Source: Pseudomonas aestuarii (lineage in GTDB: Bacteria > Pseudomonadota > Gammaproteobacteria > Pseudomonadales > Pseudomonadaceae). From it: a stretch of DNA of 64,000 nucleotides. The DNA lies in the NCBI RefSeq assembly GCF_027988105.1, contig NZ_JAQJZJ010000014.1:23355-87354 (forward strand), read 5' to 3'. The position numbers were made by a program, and so were the translations under genes. The notes beneath the pieces are model-generated. The model had not been told where the DNA came from. It saw nothing but the letters and a program-made list of their open reading frames with translations, and ran no database searches. This document shows positions 1-8,938 of this stretch, one piece after another; position 1 is the first letter of the stretch; each line of letters opens with the position of its first letter.

Positions 1-470
1 TCGAGCGTCTCGCCCAGTGCGTGGCCGACCACGGCGGCAATTGGCAGGAGAGTCGCATGTCGCGCATGGCCGGCCAGTTCGCCGGGATTCTGCGCGTCGC
101 GGTGCCGGCCAAGGCCCACGCCGAACTGGTCGAAGCGCTGCTGGGGCTCAGTGCCGAGGGTATCCGCGTGCTCCTGGAGCAAGGTGGCGCCGAACCTTCC
201 GGTGGCTGGAAGCCGATTCATCTCGACCTGATCGGCAATGACCGCCCGGGCATCATCCGCGATATCACCCGCTTGCTCGCTGAACACGGGGTCAACCTGG
301 AAAGCCTGATCACCGAAGTGACGCCGGCGCCCATGAGCAGCGAGTTGCTGTTCCATGCCGAAGCGCAGCTGGCGGTGCCACAGGAGTTATCCCTGGATGT
401 GTTGCAGGCCAAGCTGGAAACCCTCGCCGATGACCTGATGGTGGAGCTCAATCTGCGTACCGATGCCTGA
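1..470 (+). CDS. GcvR-like ACT-domain regulator (5' end outside window)
   Basis: The reading frame is open from the window edge (codons start at base 3) to a TGA at 468-470, so the N-terminus is missing. The remaining ~155 residues hold the end of a first ACT domain (GGNWQESRM...AGQFAGI) and a complete second one (HLDLIGNDRPGIIRDITRLL, then HGVNLESLITE). This two-ACT arrangement is that of the glycine cleavage repressor GcvR family, whose members bind small ligands or partner proteins and do not bind DNA themselves. The GTG at 21 is only an internal codon. The family assignment is firm; the precise regulatory target is not shown by the sequence. Confidence 0.85.
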   Translation, partial: ERLAQCVADHGGNWQESRMSRMAGQFAGILRVAVPAKAHAELVEALLGLSAEGIRVLLEQGGAEPSGGWKPIHLDLIGNDRPGIIRDITRLLAEHGVNLESLITEVTPAPMSSELLFHAEAQLAVPQELSLDVLQAKLETLADDLMVELNLRTDA

Positions 471-806
471 GCGCGGCTGCAATCACGCTCGCCGACGGCG
501 CTCGAGATGTGCACAACCGGCCTGTGGACGGGGCTGCACATATCCCCAGCTGGCGTGGGTATCGCTGTGGATAAGCTGGGGAGCCCCGGCTGTCCTGCTA
601 GTCTCCCGCGACTCTCCGGGAGTTGGTTGAAAAAGCAGCTATTTCAATAACTTGTGCACACAGGCCGGGGATGCTTCTGTGGATAAGGTTGGGATGGATG
701 GCTGCAGCCCAGGCGCGCCGGGGCGTACGCCGGGCTGGTTGTTTTTTGTGCAGCCGCTGGCGCGGGGGTTGGGAGGGACGGACGCGTCCGCCCCCTCCGG
801 CGGACC
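471..806. other. Intergenic region with DnaA-box-like 9-mers
   Basis: No convincing gene. Two exact DnaA-box 9-mers (TGTGGATAA) lie at 566-574 and 678-686. Related TGTGCACAA/TTGTGCACA motifs lie near 517 and 652. The first exact box ends inside the right arm of an inverted repeat, CCCCAGCT (544-551) / AGCTGGGG (574-581). A GC-rich hairpin near 786-805 follows the end of rarD but has no T-run. Confidence 0.5.
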
Positions 807-1694
807 TCAGCCGCGCTTGCGCAGGGTCAGCCAGGCATCGACGCTGTAGAGCGCCAGGCCGGCCCAGATGCAGATAAAGGCCAGCAGCTTGCTCGGATCG
901 AAGCGCTCACCGAAGACCGCGACCGCCAGGATCAGCACCAGGGTCGGTGCGATGTATTGCAGAAAGCCCAGGGTGGCGTAGGGCAGGTGGCGCGCGGCGG
1001 CGTTGAAGCACACCAGTGGGATCAGGGTGATGGGCCCGGCCGCGATCAACCAGAGGGCCTCGGGGGTGCTCCAGAATTCGCCCTGGCTGCTCATGGCGGC
1101 CGGATTCCAGAGCAGCCAGCCGATCGTCAGTGGCAACAGCAGCCAGGTTTCCGCCACCAGACCGGGTAGCGCGGCGACCGGCGCCTGTTTGCGGATAAGG
1201 CCATAGAAACCGAAGGTCAGCGCCAGCACCAGCGACACCCAGGGCAGGCTGCCGAGCTGCCACACCTGCTGCGCCACGCCTGCGGCGGCCAGGCCGACTG
1301 CCAGCCATTGCAGGCGGCGCAGGCGTTCGCCGAGCAACAGCAGGCCAAGCAGCACATTGATCAGCGGGTTGATGTAGTAGCCGAGTGCGGCCTCGAGCAT
1401 GCGTTCGTGGTTCACCGCCCAGACATACACCAGCCAGTTGCTGGCGATCAGCAGGCCGCTCAGCGCCAGTACCGCCAGACGCTTGGGGTTGGCGCGCAGC
1501 TCGCGCAGCCAGCCCGGGTGTTTCCAGACCAGCAACAGTGCGGCACCGAAGACCGCCGACCAGAGCGCGCGGTGGACGATGATTTCCAGTGAGGGGACAT
1601 TCTGGATGGCTTTGAAATAGAGCGGGAACAGGCCCCAGATGACGTAGGCGGTCAGGCCGAGAATGTACCCGCGGCGCGGGTTGACGGTGGCCAT
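807..1694 (-). CDS. rarD: RarD, EamA-family permease
   Basis: A 295-residue inner-membrane protein with about ten hydrophobic segments, the usual size for RarD in the DMT/EamA superfamily. The N-terminus (RRGYILGLTAYVIWGLFPLY) and the following HRALWS stretch are typical of RarD. The start is the ATG whose complement lies at 1692-1694. In E. coli RarD was linked to chloramphenicol sensitivity, but the physiological substrate of the family is not settled. It stands alone, converging on the upstream ACT gene. Confidence 0.9.
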   Translation of the reverse strand: MATVNPRRGYILGLTAYVIWGLFPLYFKAIQNVPSLEIIVHRALWSAVFGAALLLVWKHPGWLRELRANPKRLAVLALSGLLIASNWLVYVWAVNHERMLEAALGYYINPLINVLLGLLLLGERLRRLQWLAVGLAAAGVAQQVWQLGSLPWVSLVLALTFGFYGLIRKQAPVAALPGLVAETWLLLPLTIGWLLWNPAAMSSQGEFWSTPEALWLIAAGPITLIPLVCFNAAARHLPYATLGFLQYIAPTLVLILAVAVFGERFDPSKLLAFICIWAGLALYSVDAWLTLRKRG

Positions 1695-2087
1695 GCAGAA
1701 TCCTTGCTTAGGCGGCTAACGAAAGCCCTGGATTCTAGTCGTGCGGCGCGACACTTGTCTGCAGGTTCAGGTTTTTCCTGTCAGGGGAAACGCTGATTGG
1801 CGTAACACAGGCGTTACGGCCCTGGGCCCTGTGGGCATGGGCGCAGTCCGCCGCCTTGTAGGGCGGCTGAGGCTTTATCCATCCACCACGCGCGATGGTG
1901 GATGAAAAGGACGTCTTCCAGCCTGGCCAGCTTTACCGCCGCCCAGACTCCATGTTCCGCTGCAACCCCCGACTGACCTGGCCCGGGCCGGCACAAGCCG
2001 CGCTGACGGCGTGCGTCCAGTCTGATCGCTGAACCCTGGCGGGCCAGGCCCTATTGCGTTCGCGGGTCGCTTGCCGTTGCCCCTCGA
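1695..2087. repeat. Intergenic region with Pseudomonas-type hairpin
   Basis: No supported gene in 393 bp. A perfect inverted repeat CATCCACCA (1880-1888) / TGGTGGATG (1896-1904) forms a hairpin. Its arm sequence (GGTGGATG) recurs in the bioB-bioF gap near 5025, which suggests a dispersed intergenic repeat. A second short hairpin (CCGCC...GGCGG) lies near 1851-1866. Confidence 0.5.
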
Positions 2088-3062
2088 TCAGAACAGCCGC
2101 AGCGGCTCTTCATCCAGCGCGGCCAATTGCTCGCGCAGCATCAGCACCTGCTCGCCCCAGTAACGTTCGCTGCCGAACCAGGGGAAGCTGTGAGGAAACG
2201 CCGGGTCGTCCCAGCGCCGTGCCAGCCAGGCGCTGTAGTGCATCAGGCGCAGGGAGCGCAGGCCCTCGATCAGCGGCAGTTCGCGCGGGTTGAAGTCGTG
2301 GAATTCCTGGTAACCGTCCATCAGTTCGGACAGCTGGCTGAGGCGCTCATGGCGCTCGCCGGCCAGCATCATCCACAGGTCCTGCACGGCGGGGCCCATG
2401 CGGCAGTCGTCGAGGTCGACCATGTGAAAGGTGTCGTCGCGGCACAGCAGGTTGCCGGGGTGGCAGTCGCCGTGCAGACGAATCGCCTGCACCGGGTTGT
2501 TGGCGAACAAGTCATCGAGGCGTTTGAGCAGGTCGCGGGCCACCGACTCGTAAGCCGGCAACAGGCTGGGCGGGATGAACTTGCCCTCGAGCAGGGTGGC
2601 CAGCGAGGCGTGGCCGAAGTTCTCTACCTGCAGGGCCTCCCGGTGGGCGAAGGGCCGCAAGGAGCCGACCGCATGCAGGCGGCCGAGCAACTGGCCGAGG
2701 CGATAGAGTTGTTCGAGGTTGCCCGGCTCCGGTGCGCGGCCGCCGCGCCGCGGGAACAGGGTGAAGCGAAAGCCGGCGTGCTCGAACAGGGTCTCGCCAT
2801 CGCGCACCAGTGGCGCCACCACCGGCACCTCGCACTCGGCCAGTTCGAAGGTAAAGCTGTGCTCCTCGCGAATCGCCGCGTCGGTCCAGCGCTGCGGCCG
2901 GTAGAACTTGGCGATCAGCGGCGTTTCACCCTCGATGCCCACCTGATAGACGCGATTCTCGTAGCTGTTGAGCGCCAATATGCGGGCATCGCTGAGGTAG
3001 CCGAGGCTTTCCACGGCATCCAGCACCAGGTCGGGAGTAAGTGCGGCAAATGGGTGGGACAT
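2088..3062 (-). CDS. srkA: Stress response serine/threonine kinase SrkA (YihE/RdoA)
   Basis: A 324-residue cytoplasmic kinase of the aminoglycoside-phosphotransferase-like fold. The SrkA N-terminus LNSYENRVYQVG is present. The catalytic loop HGDCHPGNLL carries the Asp base and Asn, and VDLDDCRMGP is the metal-binding (DFG-equivalent) segment. In E. coli the protein counteracts stress-induced death (Cpx and MazEF links). The start ATG (complement of 3060-3062) gives full family length. It is followed by convergent sequence with no obvious partner. Confidence 0.92.
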   Translation of the reverse strand: MSHPFAALTPDLVLDAVESLGYLSDARILALNSYENRVYQVGIEGETPLIAKFYRPQRWTDAAIREEHSFTFELAECEVPVVAPLVRDGETLFEHAGFRFTLFPRRGGRAPEPGNLEQLYRLGQLLGRLHAVGSLRPFAHREALQVENFGHASLATLLEGKFIPPSLLPAYESVARDLLKRLDDLFANNPVQAIRLHGDCHPGNLLCRDDTFHMVDLDDCRMGPAVQDLWMMLAGERHERLSQLSELMDGYQEFHDFNPRELPLIEGLRSLRLMHYSAWLARRWDDPAFPHSFPWFGSERYWGEQVLMLREQLAALDEEPLRLF

Positions 3063-3146
3063 GATCGGCTCCGGTCTCTGGGCCGAAGAGTGTAGCGCTT
3101 ATGCATGGTCGGGCGGTGCCCGGATGCTATGGGGGCGGCGGTGGCG

Positions 3147-3869
<723 letters not shown>

Positions 3870-3881
<12 letters not shown>

Positions 3882-3898
3882 AAGGCTTCCTTAAATAT
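3870..3898 (+). promoter_or_regulatory. Probable sigma-70 promoter of the biotin operon
   Basis: A perfect -35 TTGACA at 3870-3875, a 17-nt spacer, and AAATAT at 3893-3898 (TAAATA at 3892 with a 16-nt spacer is the alternative). It overlaps the first codons of the divergent comF gene. No BirA-like operator was recognised. Confidence 0.4.
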
Positions 3899-3960
3899 GC
3901 CGGACATCCGTGTCGTGCTGGCTGACTCTAGCAGCCGCTACAACTAACAAGGAATTACTG

Positions 3961-5016
3961 ATGAGCGCCACCACCGCTGCCCACATGCGTCACGATTGGA
4001 CCCTCACCGAGGTCAAGGCGCTCTTCGAACAACCCTTCAACGACCTGCTGTTCCAGGCGCAGACCGTGCACCGCGCGCATTTCGATCAGAACCGCGTGCA
4101 GGTCTCGACCCTGCTGTCGATCAAGACCGGAGCCTGCCCGGAAGACTGCAAGTACTGCCCGCAGTCCGGCCACTACAACACCGGCCTGGAGAAGGAGAAG
4201 CTGCTGGAAGTACAGAAAGTGCTGGAGGCGGCTGCCGAGGCCAAGGCCATCGGCTCCACCCGCTTCTGCATGGGCGCGGCCTGGAAGCACCCGTCGGCCA
4301 AGGACATGCCCTACGTGCTGCAGATGGTCAAAGGCGTGCGCGCCCTGGGCCTGGAAACCTGCATGACCCTGGGCAAGCTGGACAAGGAGCAGACCGCCGC
4401 CCTGGCCGAGGCTGGCCTGGATTACTACAACCACAACCTGGACACCTCGCCGGAGTTCTACGGCAATATCATCACCACCCGGACCTACGCCGATCGCCTG
4501 GAAACCCTGGCCTACGTGCGCGACTCGGGGATGAAGATCTGTTCCGGTGGCATTCTCGGCCTGGGCGAGTCGCTCGACGATCGCGCCGGCCTGCTGATCC
4601 AACTGGCCAACCTGCCGGAGCATCCGGAATCGGTGCCGATCAACATGCTGGTCAAGGTCAAGGGCACGCCGCTGGCCGATGAGCAGGACGTCGACCCCTT
4701 CGACTTCATCCGCATGCTGGCCGTGGCGCGGATCATGATGCCGCAGTCGCACGTGCGCCTGTCCGCCGGGCGTGAGGCGATGAACGAGCAGATGCAGGCC
4801 CTGGCGTTCTTCGCCGGTGCCAATTCGATCTTCTACGGCGAGAAGCTGCTGACCACGGCCAACCCGCAGGCCGGCAAGGACATGCAGCTGTTCGCCCGCC
4901 TCGGCATCAAGCCGGAAGAACGCGAGGAGCATGGCGACGAAGTGCACCAGGCGGCCATCGAGCAGGCCCTGGTCGAGCAGCGCGACTCCAAGCTGTTCTA
5001 TAACGCCGCGGTCTGA
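3961..5016 (+). CDS. bioB: Biotin synthase BioB
   Basis: Radical-SAM enzyme that inserts sulfur into dethiobiotin, the last step of biotin synthesis. The 351-residue product carries the 4Fe-4S/SAM motif CPEDCKYC and the BioB-specific YNHNLDTSPEFYGNI segment. The ATG at 3961 is preceded by AAGGAA at good spacing. An earlier in-frame start at 3910 would add an untypical leader. First gene of the five-gene biotin operon; a 91-bp gap with a hairpin separates it from bioF. Confidence 0.97.
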   Translation: MSATTAAHMRHDWTLTEVKALFEQPFNDLLFQAQTVHRAHFDQNRVQVSTLLSIKTGACPEDCKYCPQSGHYNTGLEKEKLLEVQKVLEAAAEAKAIGSTRFCMGAAWKHPSAKDMPYVLQMVKGVRALGLETCMTLGKLDKEQTAALAEAGLDYYNHNLDTSPEFYGNIITTRTYADRLETLAYVRDSGMKICSGGILGLGESLDDRAGLLIQLANLPEHPESVPINMLVKVKGTPLADEQDVDPFDFIRMLAVARIMMPQSHVRLSAGREAMNEQMQALAFFAGANSIFYGEKLLTTANPQAGKDMQLFARLGIKPEEREEHGDEVHQAAIEQALVEQRDSKLFYNAAV

Positions 5017-5024
5017 AGTCAGGC

Positions 5025-5050
5025 GGTGGATGAGCTTCGCCTCGTCCACC
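5025..5050 (+). repeat. Intra-operon hairpin between bioB and bioF
   Basis: Inverted repeat GGTGGA (5025-5030) / TCCACC (5045-5050) extended by GAG/CTC across one mismatch, with a short CTTCGC loop. No T-run follows, so it is not a terminator. It may affect mRNA stability or partial readthrough, or be a dispersed repeat related to the one near 1880. Confidence 0.45.
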
Positions 5051-5107
5051 CTGCGTAGTCCTTTGTAGGCTGGGTAGCCCGCTTGCGGTTATCCACCGGG
5101 TCTTGTC

Positions 5108-6280
5108 ATGTCCTTCGATCTCGCCGCACGCCTCGCCGAACGCCACGCTGCCAACCTGTACCGGCAGCGCCCCTTGCTCGACTCGCCGCAAGGGCCGCTG
5201 GTGCGGGTCGACGGCCGTGAGCTGCTGGCCTTCTGCTCCAACGACTACCTCGGCCTGGCCAATCACCCACAGGTGATCGAGGCCTGGCGCGCCGGTGCCC
5301 TGCGTTGGGGGGTCGGCGGCGGCGCCTCGCATCTGGTGATCGGTCACAGCACGCCGCACCACGAACTGGAAGAGGCCTTGGCCGAATTCACCGGGCGACC
5401 GCGGGCGCTGCTGTTTTCCACCGGCTACATGGCCAACCTCGGCGCGGTCACCGCGCTGCTGGGGCAGGGCGATACGGTGCTGGAGGACCGCCTCAATCAC
5501 GCCTCCTTGCTGGATGCCGGTTTGCTCAGCGGTGCGCGCTTTTCCCGCTACCTGCACAACGACGCCGCCAGCCTGGCCGGTCGCCTAGACAAGGCCGTCG
5601 GCAATACCCTGGTGGTCAGCGACGGGGTGTTCAGCATGGATGGCGACCTGGCCGACCTGCCGGCGCTGTGTGCGGCGGCCAAGGCCAAGGGCGCCTGGGT
5701 GATGGTCGACGATGCCCATGGCTTCGGCCCGCTCGGCGCCAGCGGTGGCGGTATCGTCGAGCACTTCGGCCTGTGCCAGGACGATGTCCAGGTGCTGGTC
5801 GGCACCCTGGGCAAGGCGTTCGGCACTTCCGGGGCCTTCGTCGCCGGCAGCGAGGAGCTGATCGAGACCCTGGTGCAGTTCGCCCGGCCCTATATCTACA
5901 CCACCAGCCAGCCGCCCGCGCTGGCCTGCGCCACCCTCAAGAGCCTGGAGTTGCTGCGTCACGAGTATTGGCGGCGCGAGCACTTGAACGCCTTGATCAA
6001 GCGCTTCCGTGAAGGTGCCCAGTCTATTGGCCTTGAGTTGATGGACAGCGCCACACCGATCCAGCCGATCCTCATCGGTGACAGCGGCCGCGCCATGCGC
6101 CTGTCGCAGCTGCTGCGTGAGCGTGGCCTGCTGGTCACCGCGATTCGCCCGCCGACGGTGCCGGCCGGCAGTGCGCGCCTGCGCGTCACCTTGTCGGCGG
6201 CGCACAGCAGTGCCCAGCTCGAACGACTGCTGGAAGCCTTGGCCGAATGCTGGACATTACTGGAGAGCAGCGATGCGTGA
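5108..6280 (+). CDS. bioF: 8-amino-7-oxononanoate synthase BioF
   Basis: PLP-dependent enzyme that condenses pimeloyl-ACP with alanine to form 8-amino-7-oxononanoate (KAPA). The 390-residue product shows the alpha-oxoamine synthase features: the CSNDYLGLANHP N-terminal motif, the VDDAHGFGPLG cofactor-binding segment and the Schiff-base lysine in LVGTLGKAFGTSG. Its 3' end overlaps bioH by 8 bp, so translation is coupled. Confidence 0.97.
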   Translation: MSFDLAARLAERHAANLYRQRPLLDSPQGPLVRVDGRELLAFCSNDYLGLANHPQVIEAWRAGALRWGVGGGASHLVIGHSTPHHELEEALAEFTGRPRALLFSTGYMANLGAVTALLGQGDTVLEDRLNHASLLDAGLLSGARFSRYLHNDAASLAGRLDKAVGNTLVVSDGVFSMDGDLADLPALCAAAKAKGAWVMVDDAHGFGPLGASGGGIVEHFGLCQDDVQVLVGTLGKAFGTSGAFVAGSEELIETLVQFARPYIYTTSQPPALACATLKSLELLRHEYWRREHLNALIKRFREGAQSIGLELMDSATPIQPILIGDSGRAMRLSQLLRERGLLVTAIRPPTVPAGSARLRVTLSAAHSSAQLERLLEALAECWTLLESSDA

Positions 6281-7004
6281 TCGCCTGATTCTGCTGCCCG
6301 GCTGGGGCCTCGGCAGTGCGCCGCTGGAACCGCTGGCCGAGGCCTTGCGAGGCCTCGATGCGCGCCTGCGGGTCGAGATCGAACCCTTGCCGCTACTGGA
6401 CTCCAGCGACCCCGCCGACTGGCTGGACGAACTCGATGCCAACCTGCCCCAGGACACCTGGCTCGGTGGCTGGTCGCTCGGCGGCATGCTCGCCGGCGAA
6501 CTGGCGGCGCGGCGTGGCGAGCGCTGCGCCGGCCTGCTGACCCTGGCCAGCAACCTGCGCTTCGTCGCCGAGCCGACCTGGCCCAGCGCGATGGCGGCTG
6601 AAACCTTCGGCGTATTTCGTCAGGGCTGCGCGGCGGATGCACGGGCCACCCTGAAGCGTTTCGCCCTGCTCTGTGCCCAGGGCGCTGCGGACCCGCGTGG
6701 CCTGTCGCGGCTGCTGCTGGGCGCGGCGCCGCAGACGGGTGCGGAGAGTCTGCTGGCCGGGCTGGATGTGCTGGCCGCGCTGGACACCCGCAGCGCCGTG
6801 CAGGCCTTCGTCGGCCCGCAACTGCACCTGTTCGCCGGCCGCGATGCGCTGGTGCCAGCGCATGCGGCGGCCGCGCTGCTGGCGTTGCTGCCGGACGTCG
6901 AGATCGGCCTGGTCGATGCGGCCAGCCATGCCTTCGCCCTGGAGCGCCCCCACGAGATCGCCGCGGCCATCCAGGCCTTTCTGCACGAGGCCGGCGATGA
7001 CTGA
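6273..7004 (+). CDS. bioH: Pimeloyl-ACP methyl ester carboxylesterase BioH
   Basis: Alpha/beta hydrolase that removes the methyl group from pimeloyl-ACP methyl ester, ending the disguised-fatty-acid stage of biotin synthesis. The ATG at 6273 gives 243 residues starting MRDRLILLPGWG; longer starts upstream lie inside bioF and are rejected. The nucleophile is Ser68 in GWSLGG. An acid in the AGRDALVP region and a His in DAASHAFALERP near the C-terminus complete a credible triad. It overlaps bioF by 8 bp and bioC by 8 bp. Confidence 0.95.
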   Translation: MRDRLILLPGWGLGSAPLEPLAEALRGLDARLRVEIEPLPLLDSSDPADWLDELDANLPQDTWLGGWSLGGMLAGELAARRGERCAGLLTLASNLRFVAEPTWPSAMAAETFGVFRQGCAADARATLKRFALLCAQGAADPRGLSRLLLGAAPQTGAESLLAGLDVLAALDTRSAVQAFVGPQLHLFAGRDALVPAHAAAALLALLPDVEIGLVDAASHAFALERPHEIAAAIQAFLHEAGDD

Positions 7005-7806
7005 GTGGACCCAAGACCCGCTGAGCGGCCTGCCGGACAAGCGTCAGGTGGCGGCGTCCTTTTCCCGCGCCGCCGACAGCTACGACAGCGTCGCGGCCCT
7101 GCAGCGCAAGGTGGGCGGCGAGTTGCTGGCGCGCATGCCGGCCAATCTGAGCCCGCAACGCTGGCTCGACCTGGGCTGTGGCACCGGCTACTTCAGTCGT
7201 GCCCTGGGTGAGCGCTACGGCGCTGCCGAGGGGGTGGCCCTGGATATTGCCGAGGGCATGCTGCGCCACGCCCAGCCACTGGGCGGCGCGCAGCAGTTTG
7301 TCGCCGGCGATGCCGAGCGCCTGCCGCTGCGCGACGCGTCCTGCGATCTGCTGTTTTCCAGCCTGGCGCTGCAATGGTGTGCGAATTTTGCCGCGGTGCT
7401 CAGCGAGTCCCGGCGCGTGTTGCGCCCCGGCGGTGTGCTGGCCTTCAGCAGCCTGTGCGTCGGCACCTTGCGGGAGTTGCGTGATAGCTGGCAGGCGGTG
7501 GACGGTTTCGTCCACGTCAACCGCTTCCGTCGTTTCGCCGATTACCAGCAGCTCTGTGCGGGCAGCGGCCTGCAGCTGCTCGGCCTGGAAACCCAGGCCG
7601 AGGTGCTGCACTACCCCGACCTGCGCAGCCTGACCCATGAACTCAAGGCCTTGGGCGCCCACAACCTCAACCCCGGTCGCCCGGGTGGCCTGACCGGGCG
7701 CGCCCGCATGCTGGCGCTGATCGCCGCCTATGAGCAGTTCCGCCAGCCGCAAGGCCTGCCGGCGAGCTATCAGGTGGTCTACGGCCTTTTACGCAAAGAG
7801 AATTGA
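6997..7806 (+). CDS. bioC: Malonyl-ACP O-methyltransferase BioC
   Basis: SAM-dependent methyltransferase that methylates the malonyl-ACP carboxyl group to start the pimeloyl chain. The ATG at 6997 overlaps the end of bioH and gives 269 residues. The N-terminus has the BioC stretch QVAASFSRAADSYDSVA, then the SAM-binding motif LDLGCGTGYFS and the later LFSSLALQWC and LRPGGVLAFSS motifs. Fourth gene of the operon; one base separates its stop from the bioD start. Confidence 0.95.
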   Translation: MTEWTQDPLSGLPDKRQVAASFSRAADSYDSVAALQRKVGGELLARMPANLSPQRWLDLGCGTGYFSRALGERYGAAEGVALDIAEGMLRHAQPLGGAQQFVAGDAERLPLRDASCDLLFSSLALQWCANFAAVLSESRRVLRPGGVLAFSSLCVGTLRELRDSWQAVDGFVHVNRFRRFADYQQLCAGSGLQLLGLETQAEVLHYPDLRSLTHELKALGAHNLNPGRPGGLTGRARMLALIAAYEQFRQPQGLPASYQVVYGLLRKEN

Positions 7807-7807
7807 G

Positions 7808-8497
7808 ATGACTGCAGCCTTCTTCATCACCGGCACCGACACCGAAGTCGGCAAGACCACCATTGCCGCCGGCTTGCTCCACGCCGCGCGCATGGCCGGG
7901 CTGTCGACCGCCGCCGCCAAGCCGGTCGCCTCCGGGTGCAGCAAGACCGCCGCCGGTCTGCGCAACGACGATGCCCTGGCCTTGCTCGGCGAATGCAGCC
8001 TGGCGTTGCGTTATGAGGAGGTCAATCCGCTGGCCTTTGCCCCGCCCATCGCTCCGCATCTGGCGGCCCGCGAAGCTGGCGTGCAACTGGATGTGGAGGC
8101 CCTGCAGGGGCCGGTGCAGCAGATTCTCGACAAGGGCGCGGATTTCACCGTGGTCGAAGGCGCCGGCGGTTGGCGTGTACCGCTGGCCGGCCAGGCGGCG
8201 CTGTCGGATCTGGCGATCAACCTGGATTTACCGGTGATTCTGGTGGTCGGGGTGCGCCTGGGATGCATCAATCATGCGGTGCTGACCGCCGAGGCGATTG
8301 CCCGCGACGGCCTGACCCTGGCCGGTTGGGTGGCCAATGTGGTCGACCCCAAGACGTCGCGCCTGGAGGAGAATCTGGCGACCCTCGCCGAGCGCTTGCC
8401 GGCGCCTTGCCTGGGGCGGGTGCCGCGCCTGGCCAAGGCGACGCCGGCGGCGGTGGCCGAGTGTCTCGATCTGGCGCTGCTGGAGGTGGAGCTATAA
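7808..8497 (+). CDS. bioD: Dethiobiotin synthetase BioD
   Basis: ATP-dependent carboxylase/cyclase converting 7,8-diaminononanoate to dethiobiotin. The 229-residue protein opens with FFITGTDTEVGKTTIAAGLL, containing the deviant P-loop. It also carries KPVASGC and the VEGAGGWRVPL substrate loop. The ATG at 7808 is one base after the bioC stop; upstream in-frame starts lie inside bioC. Last gene of the operon. bioA is not in this window, as expected for Pseudomonas where it lies elsewhere. Confidence 0.96.
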   Translation: MTAAFFITGTDTEVGKTTIAAGLLHAARMAGLSTAAAKPVASGCSKTAAGLRNDDALALLGECSLALRYEEVNPLAFAPPIAPHLAAREAGVQLDVEALQGPVQQILDKGADFTVVEGAGGWRVPLAGQAALSDLAINLDLPVILVVGVRLGCINHAVLTAEAIARDGLTLAGWVANVVDPKTSRLEENLATLAERLPAPCLGRVPRLAKATPAAVAECLDLALLEVEL

Positions 8498-8593
8498 GCA
8501 GGCCGGTTGCCATAGCTATTTGCCAGTACGCGGCCGACCCCTTATCTGCTTCAATGCAGTGCATTCATGTAGTACACCTGCGGGAGCTGGTTC

Positions 8594-8893
8594 ATGCAAA
8601 TCACCACTAACGCCTTCAGTTCGGGCCTCAGCAGCCTTCAGTCGGGGCAGCGTCGGGTCGATCAGGCTGCCGCCGAAATCGCCGGCAGCGCCAGCGCAGT
8701 CCCCCAGCAGGCCGCGCAAACCCCCGCACTCAATCAGGTCAACCGGTCAGCAGAGGCGGCCGGGCAAAAACCTGCGGACCTGGCCGAAAGCCTGGTCGCG
8801 TTGCGTGTCGGCCAGAACGAGGCACAAGCCGGTGCGCGGGTCGTGCGCACTGCCGATGAAGTGCTGGGCACGCTGATCGACACCAAAGCCTGA
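8594..8893 (+). CDS. Small protein with flagellar rod-like C-terminus
   Basis: A 99-residue alanine/glutamine-rich hydrophilic protein with no signal peptide or membrane segment. The C-terminal stretch from DLAESLVALRVGQNEAQAG to TADEVLGTLIDTKA is of the kind found at the C-terminus of flagellar basal-body rod and hook proteins. The N-terminus (MQITTNAFSSGLSSLQSGQR) also resembles the start of axial flagellar proteins. No flagellar genes are nearby, so a role in the flagellum is unproven. It lies 45 bp upstream of the SprA-related gene, which may be co-transcribed. Confidence 0.7.
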   Translation: MQITTNAFSSGLSSLQSGQRRVDQAAAEIAGSASAVPQQAAQTPALNQVNRSAEAAGQKPADLAESLVALRVGQNEAQAGARVVRTADEVLGTLIDTKA

Positions 8894-8938
8894 GGTCGCT
8901 GCCGCGACCAGTACACATGCGCGAGCAAGAGGTACGGC

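Noticed and set aside
5959..7752. A 597-codon minus-strand frame across bioF, bioH and bioC
   Set aside because: It spans three well-supported genes in the opposite direction and has low-complexity Arg/Pro/Ala sequence.
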